64,000 nucleotides of DNA from Nocardiopsis terrae (GCF_014651695.1 NZ_BMXJ01000003.1:709046-773045), one strand, 5' to 3'; shown: positions 32,687 to 41,665, counted from the stretch's first letter. Program-made: numbers and translations. Notes: generated by a model not told the origin, from the letters alone.

Positions 32687-33544
32687 TCAGAGGAGTCCGC
32701 GCAGGGTCTCGACCACCGGGGTGGTGGGGCGTCCGATCAGCTTGGACAGGGTTCCAGGGGTGGCCGCCAGTTCTCCGTCGCGGACGTTGCGGTCCAGAGT
32801 GACCACGAACTCGACGGTGTCCTCGTCCAGGCCTGCCCCGGCCAGCACGGTGCGGTGCTCCTCGGGGCTCAGGTCCCGGTAGCGGACCTCGCGCCCCAGC
32901 AGCTCACCGAGGTCCCGGGCGAGCTCCTCGTTGGTCCAGGCGGTGTCGCCGCTGAGCTCGTGGACGGCCCCGGCGTGCGGTGCGGGGTCGGCCAACACCA
33001 CGGCAGCGGCCTCGGCCAGGTCCCGGCGGGCCGCGCTGGCGGTGCGCCCCCGACCCGCGCTGCCCGCGAAGGCCCCGTGTGCCCGGGCCTGCTCCAGTGC
33101 CTGCTGGGAGAGTTCGTTGTACCAGCCGTTGCGCAGGACCGTGTGGGTCAGCCCGGAGGCGGCGAGGAGTTCCTCGGTGGCCCTGTGCTCGGGTGCCAGG
33201 ACCAGCGTGGTCTCGTCGGCCCTGGGCGCGCTGGTGTAGACGAGGTGCCCGACCCCGACCCCCCTGGCCGCCTGGATGGCGTTGCCGTGCTGTTCCACCC
33301 GTCGGCCGAGTTCGGTGCCGGAGACCAGGAGGACGGTGTCGGCTCCCCGGAAGGCCTCCCGCAGCGACTCCGGGTCCTCGAAGTCGGCTCGACGTACGGT
33401 GACGCCCCGGTCGGCCAGGTCGGCGATCCTGGCGGTGTCACGGCCGGTGGCGGTGATGTCCTCGGCGGGGTACCCCCTCTCCAGCAGGGACTCTACGACG
33501 AGGCGGCCCAGTTGGCCGGTGGCACCGGTGACGACGACGGACAT
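32687..33544 (-). CDS. NmrA/QorB-like NAD(P)H-binding protein
   Basis: A 285-residue atypical short-chain dehydrogenase. It starts with SVVVTGATGQLGRLVVESLL (Gly-rich NADP loop), has YTSAPRADE where a catalytic Tyr would be, and LRNGWYNEL typical of the NmrA/QorB branch. The best-known relative is quinone oxidoreductase 2 (ytfG), commonly paired with an HxlR-type regulator. The divergent neighbour here is exactly such a regulator, so a redox- or electrophile-responsive pair is likely. Confidence 0.85.
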   Translation of the reverse strand: MSVVVTGATGQLGRLVVESLLERGYPAEDITATGRDTARIADLADRGVTVRRADFEDPESLREAFRGADTVLLVSGTELGRRVEQHGNAIQAARGVGVGHLVYTSAPRADETTLVLAPEHRATEELLAASGLTHTVLRNGWYNELSQQALEQARAHGAFAGSAGRGRTASAARRDLAEAAAVVLADPAPHAGAVHELSGDTAWTNEELARDLGELLGREVRYRDLSPEEHRTVLAGAGLDEDTVEFVVTLDRNVRDGELAATPGTLSKLIGRPTTPVVETLRGLL

Positions 33545-33560
33545 GGGGTCTCCCTTCGAT

Positions 33561-33596
33561 CACCTGTCGGAAAGACCTCCCGACAGTTCTTAGGTG
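33561..33596. promoter_or_regulatory. candidate HxlR operator
   Basis: An inverted repeat CTGTCGG (33564-33570) / CCGACAG (33580-33586) is nested inside CACCT (33561-33565) / AGGTG (33592-33596), just upstream of the quinone-oxidoreductase-like gene and facing the divergent HxlR gene. The spacing suits a winged-helix dimer. Binding is inferred. Confidence 0.5.
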
Positions 33597-33660
33597 CCAA
33601 CGAGCCGTCTCTTTCACACATTCCATGAGTGGGGTACGCACCTTTTGGTAAGTTAGGAGG

Positions 33661-34059
33661 ATGGACACCACTCAGGACACTCGCAAGAAGGAGCCCCGGA
33701 CGGAGCTTCCCCGCATCGGCGGGCGCGTCCTGCCCGCGGGCTGCCCGTCGCGGGCCCTGCTCGGCGACATCACCAGCAAGTGGGGGGTGCTGGTGCTGGT
33801 CGGTCTGTCGGAGGGGCCGCGGCGCTGGAGCGACCTGCGGCACGGGATCGACGGCATCAGCGAGAAGATGCTCGCCCAGACCCTGCGCACCCTGGAGACG
33901 GACGGCCTCGTGGCGCGTGACGCCAAACCGGTGGTGCCGCCCTACGTCGAGTACAGCCTGACCGGAGACGGCGCGGAGGTCACCGCGCTCCTGCTGCCCC
34001 TGTTGGACTGGGTGCAGGCGCACGTCTCCCAGGGGAGGACCACTGCTTTTCCGGGTTGA
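33661..34059 (+). CDS. HxlR-family transcriptional regulator
   Basis: A 132-residue winged-helix protein: GCPSRALLGDITSKWGVLVLVGLSE, FSDLRHGIDGIS-like helix (WSDLRHGIDGISEKMLAQTL) and a wing LVARDAKPVVPPYVEYSL. The Cys in AGCPSR is at the position used for redox or electrophile sensing in HxlR/HypR/QorR proteins. The AGGAGG directly abuts ATG 33661, which is unusually close for a ribosome-binding site. No better start exists. It is divergent from its probable target. Confidence 0.85.
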   Translation: MDTTQDTRKKEPRTELPRIGGRVLPAGCPSRALLGDITSKWGVLVLVGLSEGPRRWSDLRHGIDGISEKMLAQTLRTLETDGLVARDAKPVVPPYVEYSLTGDGAEVTALLLPLLDWVQAHVSQGRTTAFPG

Positions 34060-34210
34060 TGACGAATGGGGTCCCGGTGAGCGGCCGGGGCCGCCTCGAC
34101 CAGGGCCGCGGTCGGTTCGGGGCCCGGCCGGGAAGACAGCACGGGGAACCGTGCGCGCCCCGGGGGCGTCCGATCCGCAACCCCTCCGTCTCCTGGAAGG
34201 TGCACCCGCC

Positions 34211-34690
34211 GTGCCGACAGCGCGCTCCCTCCCGCTCCTCCTGGCCGTCGTACTGCTGACCTCGTGCGCGTCCCCGGAACCGCAACAAGCGTCCCCCGGA
34301 CCGGGACGGGACGAGGTGACCACCCTCGGGGACGACCCGCGCATTCTCGTGCACGACTTCTCGAGCTCGATGGAGGCCCTGGTCCACGGGGAACTCGCCT
34401 ATCTGCCCGAGGAGCGCTGCCTCGTCGTCCTCTTCCGGGATGATGCCTCCGGGGAGGTCGTGGGATCAGCGGCTCCGCTCTGGCCGGCCAACGTCACCCC
34501 CCTGGACGACGGGCGGGGCGGGGTCGAGGAGCCCGCGATGGGAACGATCGTGGACGGAGACCGCTTCACCGCCGGAGGCGGCCACCGGGACGCCGAACCG
34601 GAGTGGGGGGCCGACCTGCCCGAGGCGTGTGTACCGGACGGCGCGTCCGTCGTCCTCAACGAGGACTCGTTCGAGCCGGGCCACACCTGA
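34211..34690 (+). CDS. putative lipoprotein
   Basis: A 159-residue protein beginning at GTG 34211 (GGAAGG upstream) with a lipoprotein signal, TARSLPLLLAVVLLTSC, lipobox LTSC, then a Pro/Ser linker and a beta-rich domain with YLPEERCLVVLF and LPEACVPDG. There is no recognised family. It lies 92 bp upstream of pdxA on the same strand. Whether they share a transcript is unclear. The mature Cys pair could form a disulfide outside the cell. Confidence 0.65.
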   Translation: MPTARSLPLLLAVVLLTSCASPEPQQASPGPGRDEVTTLGDDPRILVHDFSSSMEALVHGELAYLPEERCLVVLFRDDASGEVVGSAAPLWPANVTPLDDGRGGVEEPAMGTIVDGDRFTAGGGHRDAEPEWGADLPEACVPDGASVVLNEDSFEPGHT

Positions 34691-34782
34691 ACGGTCAGTG
34701 CTGTCGGTCCCGCCCGTGGGGATACTCGTACCCGGGGAGCGCCACCGTGCCGCCCCCGTCCCGGACAGGAAGGAACACGAAC

Positions 34783-35808
34783 ATGACAGAACGACCGATC
34801 CTGGCCGTGACCGTCGGCGATCCGGTCGGCATCGGCCCGGAGATCACCGTGCGCGCGCTCGCGGAGGTGGGGACGGGGGCCGCCGCGCGCGGCGTGGTGG
34901 TGGCCGACCCGTCCGTGCTGGTCAGGGCGGCACGCCTGTGCGGGATCGACGCGGAGATCCGTTCCTTCTCGACCTGGGACACCCTGCCGCCCGAGCGGGA
35001 GGGGGTGATCGACTGCCTCGACATCGAGTTCCTCGGCGGTACGAAGCTGCCCTGGGGCGAGGTGAACGCCCGGGCGGGCGCCACCGCGGTACGCGCCGTC
35101 GAGGTCGCCACCGCCTCCGCGATGGCCAAGGAGGTCGCCGGGATCGTCACCGGCCCCATCAACAAGGAGGCCGTCTGGGCGGCGGGCAGCGAGCACCTCG
35201 GACACACCGAGATGCTCGGTGCGCTGACCGGCGCCACCCGGCAGAACACCATGTTCGTGGTGCGCGGGAAGAAGATCTTCTTCGCCACCCGGCACGTGTC
35301 CCTGCGCCGGGCTCTGGACCGGATCAGCCGGGAGCAGCAGGTCCGCTGCATCGACGAGGCGCTGACCGCGCTCCGGGTGTTCGGTGACGACGAGCCCCGG
35401 CTGGCCGTGGCCGCCGTCAACCCGCACGGCGGGGAGAACGGAGCCTTCGGCGACGAGGAGATCGAGCACATCGCCCCCGCCGTGCGGGCGGTGCGCGAGC
35501 GGGGCGCGGACGTACACGGCCCGGTTCCGGCCGACTCGGTCTTCCACCAGCTCCTGGCGGGGCGCTTCGACGGGGTGCTGTCCCAGTACCACGACCAGGG
35601 GCACATCGCGGCCAAGACCGTCGACTTCGACGGGACGGTCTCGGTGACCGTGGGACTGCCGATCCTGCGCACCTCGGTGGACCACGGCACCGCCTTCGAC
35701 ATCGCGGGCCAGGGGGTCGCGGACCCGGGGACCATGAGGTCGGCGTTCCTGCACGGTGCCGACTTCGCCCGGTTCGCCGACCGCATCCGCGCCGAGTACG
35801 GCGGCTGA
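34783..35808 (+). CDS. pdxA2: PdxA-family 4-hydroxythreonine-4-phosphate dehydrogenase
   Basis: A 341-residue metal-dependent dehydrogenase with the family's VTVGDPVGIGPEI start, GPINKEAVWAAG, HLGHTEMLG, NPHGGENG, and the metal/His site QYHDQGHIAAK. Besides PLP synthesis (PdxA), paralogues (PdxA2) oxidise 4-phospho-D-erythronate or -threonate in sugar-acid catabolism. Most actinomycetes make PLP with PdxS/PdxT, so a catabolic role is more likely, yet no DUF1537 kinase is adjacent. AGGAAGGA precedes ATG 34783. Confidence 0.85.
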   Translation: MTERPILAVTVGDPVGIGPEITVRALAEVGTGAAARGVVVADPSVLVRAARLCGIDAEIRSFSTWDTLPPEREGVIDCLDIEFLGGTKLPWGEVNARAGATAVRAVEVATASAMAKEVAGIVTGPINKEAVWAAGSEHLGHTEMLGALTGATRQNTMFVVRGKKIFFATRHVSLRRALDRISREQQVRCIDEALTALRVFGDDEPRLAVAAVNPHGGENGAFGDEEIEHIAPAVRAVRERGADVHGPVPADSVFHQLLAGRFDGVLSQYHDQGHIAAKTVDFDGTVSVTVGLPILRTSVDHGTAFDIAGQGVADPGTMRSAFLHGADFARFADRIRAEYGG

Positions 35809-35877
35809 GGCCGGGGGCCCGGGCCCGAACGACGTTTCCTGCCGGGCCCGGGCCCCTCTCCTCCGGCGGCCGGAGGG

Positions 35878-37710
35878 TCAGCCCTGCCAGCTGCGCCAGA
35901 GACGGGCGTAGCGCCCCCCGTCGGCGACGAGGCGCTCGTGGGTGCCCTCCTCCACGATCCTCCCCTGGTCCATGACGACCACGCGGTCGGCGGTCTGCGC
36001 CTGGGTGAGGCGGTGCGCGACCACCAGTGTGGTGCGGCCCTTGGTGGCGGCGACCGCGGCCCTCTCCAACCGGCGTGCCCCGGAGCTCCCGGCCTCGGCG
36101 GTGGCCTCGTCGAGCACCGCCAGGTCCGGGTCGGCGAGGACGAGTCGGGCCAGGGCCAGGTGCTGGGCCTGTTCGGCGGTGAGCGCGTGGCCGCCCTCGC
36201 CCACGACGGTGGCCGTGCCCTCGGGGAGGGCCCGCACCCAGTCCAGGGCGTCGACGGCGTCCAATGCCTCCTCCGCCTCCGCGGCGGTGGCCCCGGCTCG
36301 GGCCAGGCGCAGGTCGTCCAGGAGCGTCCCGGCGAACACGTGGGTCTCCTGGCTGACCAGGAAGACGTGTTCGCGTACGCGCTGTTCGCCGAGTTCGTCC
36401 AGGGGGGTCCCGCCGAGGTACACCGTTCCCGAGGTGGGGGTGCGCAGGCCGCTGACGACGGCGGCCAGGGTGGTCTTGCCGGCTCCGCTGGCACCGACGA
36501 GGGCGACCCGTTCGCCCGGGGCGACCCTGAGGTCCACCCGGTCCAGGGCCTTGGGGGCGCCGGGAGCGTAGGTGTGGCTGACCCCCTCCACACGCAGGGA
36601 GGACCCGGCGGGGCCCTCCTCGGCGCCCGGGTCCCGGGCGGTGGGCAGGTCCACGACCCCGGCCAGGCGGGCCAGGCTCGCACCGGCCTGTTGGACGTCG
36701 TTGAAGTTCATCACGAGGAAGCCCAGCGGTCCGAAGAGCCGGTGGAAGTACAGGGCGGCGGCGGTGACCATGCCGACGGTGGCGAGGTCTCCTCGGACCA
36801 GCCAGAACCCCACCACCAGCACGGCGCCCAGCCCCACGAACTCGGAGCCGTTCATCCGCGCGCCGAGCCGGGTGAACAGCCGGAACACGTCCAGGGTCAG
36901 TTGCATCGCGGTGCGGGACCGGTCGGCGATGCGCTGTTCGTGCTCCTCCTCCAGCCGGTAGGCGCGCACGGTGCCGCGGCCGCGCAGGGCGCCCATGAGG
37001 GCGTGCGAGCGCTCGCCCATGGCGATGCGCTCCCGGGCGTAGTAGGGGCCCGACCTGGGCATGTACCAGCGCACCGCCCAGACGTAGAAGGGCACGGCGG
37101 CCAGTCCGGCCAGGCCCAGGCGCCAGTCGAGGGCGGTCATGCCCCCGGTGGTGAGCACGACCACGGCCAGGGCGGTGACGACCTCGGGGCCGTTGCGGGC
37201 GATGGCGGTGGTGACCACGGCGACGTCGTCGCCGACCCGGGAGAGCAGGTCTCCGATCCGTACCCTCTCCAGCCGTGCGGCGGGCATGTGCAGGACACGT
37301 TCCATCACGCGTTCGCGCAACCGGGCGAGGATGGTCTCGCCGACCCGGCTGACCTGCCAGGCGCCGAGCCCCACCAGGATTCCGCCGACCAGGGCGGCCG
37401 CGGCGATGAGGACGGCCGACCGCAGGATCGCGTCCGGTCCGGCCCCGGCGGAGATGTCGTCGACCATAGAGCCGAGGACCCAGGGCGCCACGAGTCCGGC
37501 CGCGCTGCCCGCGAGTACGGTCGCGACAGCCAGTGCGGTGGCCCGGGGGGCGGCGCGGACCCCGTCGGCGAGCACGGCCCCGGTGCGTTTGGCGGTTGCG
37601 GTGGGCAGCAGCTCCGGCCCGCTGTCGGGCCCCTGGTGTTCCCGGGGTCCGGTCCCGGTGGCGGGTTCCGTCTCCCCGGGGCCGGCCTCGGTGGTGGGTT
37701 CCGTGCTCAA
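35878..37710 (-). CDS. ABC transporter, fused permease/ATPase, Walker-competent half
   Basis: A 610-residue half transporter with six membrane helices (about residues 50-330) and a C-terminal nucleotide-binding domain. Walker A is GASGAGKTT and Walker B is LAVLDEA with the catalytic Glu; the H-loop VAHRL is intact. The signature is HALTAEQ instead of LSGGQ. TTG 37710 overlaps the partner's stop (TTGA). With its partner it would form a heterodimer having one working ATP site. Location beside a siderophore-interacting flavoprotein and an iron box suggests IrtAB/YbtPQ-like siderophore uptake rather than drug export; that is inference. Confidence 0.8.
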   Translation of the reverse strand: MSTEPTTEAGPGETEPATGTGPREHQGPDSGPELLPTATAKRTGAVLADGVRAAPRATALAVATVLAGSAAGLVAPWVLGSMVDDISAGAGPDAILRSAVLIAAAALVGGILVGLGAWQVSRVGETILARLRERVMERVLHMPAARLERVRIGDLLSRVGDDVAVVTTAIARNGPEVVTALAVVVLTTGGMTALDWRLGLAGLAAVPFYVWAVRWYMPRSGPYYARERIAMGERSHALMGALRGRGTVRAYRLEEEHEQRIADRSRTAMQLTLDVFRLFTRLGARMNGSEFVGLGAVLVVGFWLVRGDLATVGMVTAAALYFHRLFGPLGFLVMNFNDVQQAGASLARLAGVVDLPTARDPGAEEGPAGSSLRVEGVSHTYAPGAPKALDRVDLRVAPGERVALVGASGAGKTTLAAVVSGLRTPTSGTVYLGGTPLDELGEQRVREHVFLVSQETHVFAGTLLDDLRLARAGATAAEAEEALDAVDALDWVRALPEGTATVVGEGGHALTAEQAQHLALARLVLADPDLAVLDEATAEAGSSGARRLERAAVAATKGRTTLVVAHRLTQAQTADRVVVMDQGRIVEEGTHERLVADGGRYARLWRSWQG

Positions 37711-39434
37711 CGCAGCACCGCCTCGCGGTAGTGGGGGTCGTCCTCGGCCAGCTGTGCGTGGGTGCCCAGGGCGTGCACTCTGCCCTCCCGCAGGACCACC
37801 ACTCGGTCGGCGCGGGCGAGCAGCGCGGGGCTGCCGGCGATGACGAGGGTGGCGCCGAGGGGGGCGCGTCCGGCGCGCAGCTCGGCCGTGCCCCGGGCGA
37901 TGACCTCCTCGGTGACGGCGTCGACCGCGGTGGTGGGGTCGTGCAGGACCAGTACCGGCGGGTCGGCGACCAGGGCGCGGGCCAGGGCGACGCGTTGGCG
38001 CTGGCCGCCGGAGAGGTTGGCGGCGTGGTCGGTGACGGGCCGGTCGAGCCCTCGGGGGTGACCCGTGACCAGGTCCTGCGCGGCGGCCGCGGCCAGGGCG
38101 GCCAGCAGGGCGGTGTCGTCGCGGTGACGTCCGTCGGTGGTGACCAGGTTGGAGCGCAGGGTGCCCTCGAACAGGACGCTGTCGTGTTCCTCGACCAGCA
38201 CCGTCGCGCGCAGCGAGGTGAGGTCGAGTTCGCTCACGGGCACCCCGCCGATCCGGGTGGTGCCTCCGGCCCCCTCGGCCCGTCCGGCGAGGACTTCGAC
38301 CAGGGACTCGGCGTCCCGGGGGTCGGTGGTGAGCACCCCGACGAGCTCCCCCGGAGCGACCGTCAGGTCGACGCCGTCGAGCGTGCGGTGGCTGACCCCC
38401 CGGAGCTCCACGGCGTGCGGCGCGTCGGGGAGGGTCCGGTTGCCGGGGGTGACGGCGTCGGGCGCGTTGAGGAGGCGAACCAGGCGCTGGGCCGAGGCGC
38501 GGGCGATCGCGAACATCTGCCCGACCATGCCGAGTACCTGGACGGGTTCGGCGAGGAACTGGGCGAGGCCGACCACGATGACGAGTTCGCCGACGGTGAG
38601 GTGCCCCCGGAGGGCCATCCACCCGGCGGTTCCGGCGACGCAGGCCAGGAAGAGGGCGCCGGTGGCGGTGACCAGGCCCTTGTAGAGGCCGTTGGTGGCG
38701 GCGGCGCCGACGGAGGCGGTCAGGGCGCGGTCGCTGACCTCGCGGTAGCGCAGGGCCGCGTTGTGCCGGGCGCCGATGCCCATGAGTACGCGCAGACCGC
38801 CGACGAGGTCGGTGGCCATGGCGGTGGCCCGGGCGGCGGTGGCCTGTTTGGCCTCGGTGCGGCGGGTGATGCGGGCGGCGGGGACGCGCAGCAGCAGGAG
38901 CATGAGCGGGACGCCGAGGAGCACGCCGAGGCCGAGGGGGATGTTGATGGTGAGCAGGACGACTGTGGTGACGACGATCCCGGTGGCCTGGGCGATGCCC
39001 ACGGCCCAGGCGCGCACATAGGTGGCGGCCTGTTCGGCGTCGGAGGTGGCCACGGCCAGGACCTCGCCGGAGCGCAGGCCGCTGCGCTCTCCGCGGGGGT
39101 GCAGGATGCGGCGGGCGGACTCCAGCCGCAGCAGGTGGGCCTCGCGTTCCAGGGCGTCGAGGGTGAAGCGGGCGCCGAAGCGGTAGGCGGAGGCCAGGAC
39201 GGCGAAGAGCAGGGCCAGTCCGCCCACGCACCACAGCAGGGCGGTGACGTCTCCGGTGGAGACGGCGAGGTCGATGGTGAGGCCGATGGCGACCGGGACG
39301 AGTGCCTCGCAGACCTGGTGGAGGGAGAGCAGGATGACGCCGAGGGTGACGCGGCCGCGGTGGCGGCGCAGGGTGCGCGAGCGCAGTTCCCGAGCGGTGG
39401 CGGGGACGGGTTCGGGGGCGGGGGCTTCGGTCAC
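37707..39434 (-). CDS. ABC transporter, fused permease/ATPase, signature-competent half
   Basis: A 575-residue half transporter complementary to the one at 35878. Its nucleotide-binding domain has a normal signature (NLSGGQRQRVALARAL), but Walker A is lost (VGVLTTDPRDAESL, no GK), Walker B reads LVLHDPTT where LDEPT is expected, and the H-loop His is replaced (VIAGSP). It can therefore serve only as the signature side of the composite site. GTG 39434 was chosen as start; an earlier start at 39545 adds a Pro/Arg-rich stretch. It is divergent from the siderophore-interacting protein across the iron box at 39626. Confidence 0.8.
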   Translation of the reverse strand: MTEAPAPEPVPATARELRSRTLRRHRGRVTLGVILLSLHQVCEALVPVAIGLTIDLAVSTGDVTALLWCVGGLALLFAVLASAYRFGARFTLDALEREAHLLRLESARRILHPRGERSGLRSGEVLAVATSDAEQAATYVRAWAVGIAQATGIVVTTVVLLTINIPLGLGVLLGVPLMLLLLRVPAARITRRTEAKQATAARATAMATDLVGGLRVLMGIGARHNAALRYREVSDRALTASVGAAATNGLYKGLVTATGALFLACVAGTAGWMALRGHLTVGELVIVVGLAQFLAEPVQVLGMVGQMFAIARASAQRLVRLLNAPDAVTPGNRTLPDAPHAVELRGVSHRTLDGVDLTVAPGELVGVLTTDPRDAESLVEVLAGRAEGAGGTTRIGGVPVSELDLTSLRATVLVEEHDSVLFEGTLRSNLVTTDGRHRDDTALLAALAAAAAQDLVTGHPRGLDRPVTDHAANLSGGQRQRVALARALVADPPVLVLHDPTTAVDAVTEEVIARGTAELRAGRAPLGATLVIAGSPALLARADRVVVLREGRVHALGTHAQLAEDDPHYREAVLR

Positions 39435-39625
39435 GGGGCGTCTCCGTTCGGGGCCTGTCCGTCCCGTCCGCGGGGGCGCGGGGTCGGCCCCCCAGGCGTG
39501 GTCATCCGTTTCCCGTCCCCTCGTGTCAGACGTCCAACCGGGCAATCCTAGCTATCCCGGGCGCGCCCTCCGACCACAGGATGACCGTTCCGTACCTGGA
39601 AGGGCGTTTTCCTACGAGTCATGAT

Positions 39626-39644
39626 ATTGGTTAGGCTAACCTCA
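39626..39644. promoter_or_regulatory. iron box (IdeR/DmdR type)
   Basis: The 13-bp core GGTTAGGCTAACC (39629-39641) is a perfect dyad and identical to the centre of the actinobacterial IdeR/DmdR1/DtxR consensus (TTAGGTTAGGCTAACCTAA). It lies 38 bases before the siderophore-interacting protein and faces the ABC genes, so it probably represses both when iron is plentiful. Confidence 0.85.
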
Positions 39645-39681
39645 CGCTCCACCGACGTACCCGCCATCGAAGGGCCTCTCG

Positions 39682-40479
39682 TTGCGCATCCAGCACCCGA
39701 GCCACCGCCAGATGATCCGCGCCCGGGTCGTGCGGGCCGAACGGACCACCGACCACTTCATCACCGTGACCTTCGGCGGCCCGGACCTGGCCCGGTTCGA
39801 GTTCCTGGGCCTGGACCAGTGCGTTCGCGTCTTCCTCCGGCGCCCCGGCCAGGAGCGGCTGACCCTGCCGGACTCCGACGAGGACGGCTGGTACCCCGAG
39901 TACCGCGAGATGCCTGACGAGGTGCGGCCCTACGTGCGCAACTACACGATGCGCCGGTTCGACCCCGAGGCCCTGGAGCTGGACGTGGAGTTCGTGGCGC
40001 ACGAGGACGGGGGCCCGGCCTCGACCTGGGCGGCCTCGGCCGCAGTGGGCGACGAGGTGGGCCTGTTCCCCGAGGGGATCTACTACCTGCCCCCGTCCGA
40101 GGCGGACTGGCACCTGCTGGTCGGTGACGAGAGCGCCGTGCCCGCCCTGCTGTCCATCGTCGAGCAGGCCCCCAGGGACCTGCGCGCCCAGGTCTACCTG
40201 GAGGTCCCCTCACCCCGTGACGTCCGCCCGGTGCAGGCGCCGCCCGGCGTGGAGGTGCACTGGCTGCCGCGCGAGGACGCGCACGCCGTCCCGGGGCGGC
40301 TGGCCCTGGAGACGGTCCGGTCCGGGCCCCTGCCGAAGGGGCGCCCGTACTGCTGGGTGGCCGGGGAGAACGGTCTGCCCACGGGGCTGCGCCGCGCCCT
40401 GGTGCGCGAGCACGAGGTCGCCAAGGACGACATCACGTTCGTGGGCTACTGGCGCGCCGGGGTCGCGGGGGTCGACTGA
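39682..40479 (+). CDS. siderophore-interacting FAD-binding protein (SIP)
   Basis: A 265-residue ferric-siderophore reductase of the ViuB/SIP family. It has the flavin motif VRNYTMRRFDP (near residue 86), ASTWAASAAVGDEVGLF, and the NAD(P)H-side GDESAVPALLSI. It would release iron from imported ferric siderophores by reducing Fe(III) in the cytoplasm. TTG 39682 has GAAGGG seven bases upstream; ATG 39712 is an alternative. It is controlled by the iron box at 39626 by position, and next to the heterodimeric ABC transporter. Confidence 0.9.
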   Translation: MRIQHPSHRQMIRARVVRAERTTDHFITVTFGGPDLARFEFLGLDQCVRVFLRRPGQERLTLPDSDEDGWYPEYREMPDEVRPYVRNYTMRRFDPEALELDVEFVAHEDGGPASTWAASAAVGDEVGLFPEGIYYLPPSEADWHLLVGDESAVPALLSIVEQAPRDLRAQVYLEVPSPRDVRPVQAPPGVEVHWLPREDAHAVPGRLALETVRSGPLPKGRPYCWVAGENGLPTGLRRALVREHEVAKDDITFVGYWRAGVAGVD

Positions 40480-40533
40480 CCCCACCCCGTGGCCGCACCG
40501 TTCACGAGAAGCGCTAACCTGGTCAAACTCGGC

Positions 40534-40552
40534 TTAGGCAAGGCTAAGCTCA
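40534..40552. promoter_or_regulatory. second iron box (IdeR/DmdR type)
   Basis: TTAGGCAAGGCTAAGCTCA matches 15 of 19 positions of the IdeR/DmdR consensus and contains an inverted repeat GCTTAG/CTAAGC (40532-40549). It ends 19 bases before the ATG of the siderophore-binding lipoprotein. Confidence 0.75.
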
Positions 40553-40571
40553 TCTTCGACAGCGAGGTCCC

Positions 40572-41573
40572 ATGAACCCCGGTCCGCCCACCCGCCTCGG
40601 CCTGATCACCGCCGGAACCCTGGCCACCGTCCTGCTCACCGCCTGCGGCGGCTCCGACACCTCGGCGGAGCCCACGGGCGAGACGGCCGAGGGCTACCCC
40701 GTCACCGTCGGGACCCTCTTCGGCGACGTGGAGATCGAGGACCGCCCCGAGAACGTGGTCGCGCTCGGCTGGTCCGACGCAGAGACCGCCCTCGCCCTGG
40801 GCGTGCAGCCGGTGGGCGTCGCCGACTGGCAGGGGTACGGGGGCACCGGCGTGGGCCCCTGGGCGTCCGACCTGTTCGACTCAGAGCCCGAGCAGCTCGG
40901 CACCATGGAACCCAACCTGGAGGCGATCGCCTCCCTGGAGCCCGACGTCATCCTCGACACGCGCTCCGACAACTCCCAGGAACGGTACGAACTCCTCTCC
41001 CCGGTCGCCCCGGTGGTCGGCCCGCCGCCCGGGGTCGAGGTCACCTACGGCACCAGCTGGCAGCAGCAGACCCGCCAGGTCGCCGAGGTCCTCGGCGAGC
41101 AGGAGCGCGGCGAGGAACTGGTCACCGAACTCGAGGACCGCTTCGCGCAGCTGCGGGCGGACAACCCCGATTTCGCGGACCTCACCATCGCGGTGGGCGC
41201 CTACTTCGACGGGCAGTACGGGGCCTACGTCCCCGGTGACACCCGGGTGGACGTGCTCGCCGAGCTCGGTTTCGAGTACGAGCCCGAACTCGTGGAGATG
41301 GCCGACGGCGCCTTCTACTCCGACCTGAGCTCCGAGCTCGTGGAGGAGCTGGACGCCGACCTGACCGTCGTCTTCCCGATCGGCGGCCCCGAGGCCGTGG
41401 AGTTCCTGAACGAGGACCCGGTCCTGCAGGGGATCCCCTCCGCCCAGGACGGACGCCTGATCGTCCTGGACGACCCGGAGCTGGTCAACGCCTTCTCCAG
41501 CGGCTCCACCCTGGGCGTCAACCACGCCCTGGACGGGATCGTCCCCCTCATCCAGGAGACCCTGGAGGACTGA
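40572..41573 (+). CDS. iron-siderophore ABC transporter substrate-binding lipoprotein
   Basis: A 333-residue FepB/FhuD-type periplasmic-binding protein. It has a lipoprotein signal with lipobox LTAC, two alpha/beta lobes linked by a long helix, PENVVALGWSDAETALALG, and LEAIASLEPDVILDTRS. It binds a ferric siderophore outside the membrane. The matching permease/ATPase is not adjacent, so it may feed a distant FecCD system or the nearby half-transporter pair. The iron box at 40534 and a terminator at 41597 make it a single-gene iron-repressed unit. Confidence 0.9.
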   Translation: MNPGPPTRLGLITAGTLATVLLTACGGSDTSAEPTGETAEGYPVTVGTLFGDVEIEDRPENVVALGWSDAETALALGVQPVGVADWQGYGGTGVGPWASDLFDSEPEQLGTMEPNLEAIASLEPDVILDTRSDNSQERYELLSPVAPVVGPPPGVEVTYGTSWQQQTRQVAEVLGEQERGEELVTELEDRFAQLRADNPDFADLTIAVGAYFDGQYGAYVPGDTRVDVLAELGFEYEPELVEMADGAFYSDLSSELVEELDADLTVVFPIGGPEAVEFLNEDPVLQGIPSAQDGRLIVLDDPELVNAFSSGSTLGVNHALDGIVPLIQETLED

Positions 41574-41596
41574 CCGCCCCCGCAGGAACGCTCTTC

Positions 41597-41628
41597 GGCA
41601 CCCGTGACGCCCCCGCGTCACGGGTGCC
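41597..41628 (+). terminator. terminator hairpin after the siderophore-binding protein
   Basis: A perfect 14-bp stem, GGCACCCGTGACGC (41597-41610) and its complement (41615-41628), with a CCCC loop and a short TT tail. It lies 24 bases past the stop codon. Confidence 0.8.
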
Positions 41629-41665
41629 TTCGTGTCCGCACCCGCTTTCCCCTCGGAGCCGAACA

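Noticed and set aside
37533..39551. Long plus-strand open frame opposite the ABC transporter genes.
   Set aside because: It is Gly/Gln/Asp-rich translation antisense to two proteins with clear ABC motifs. No family similarity and no ribosome-binding site.
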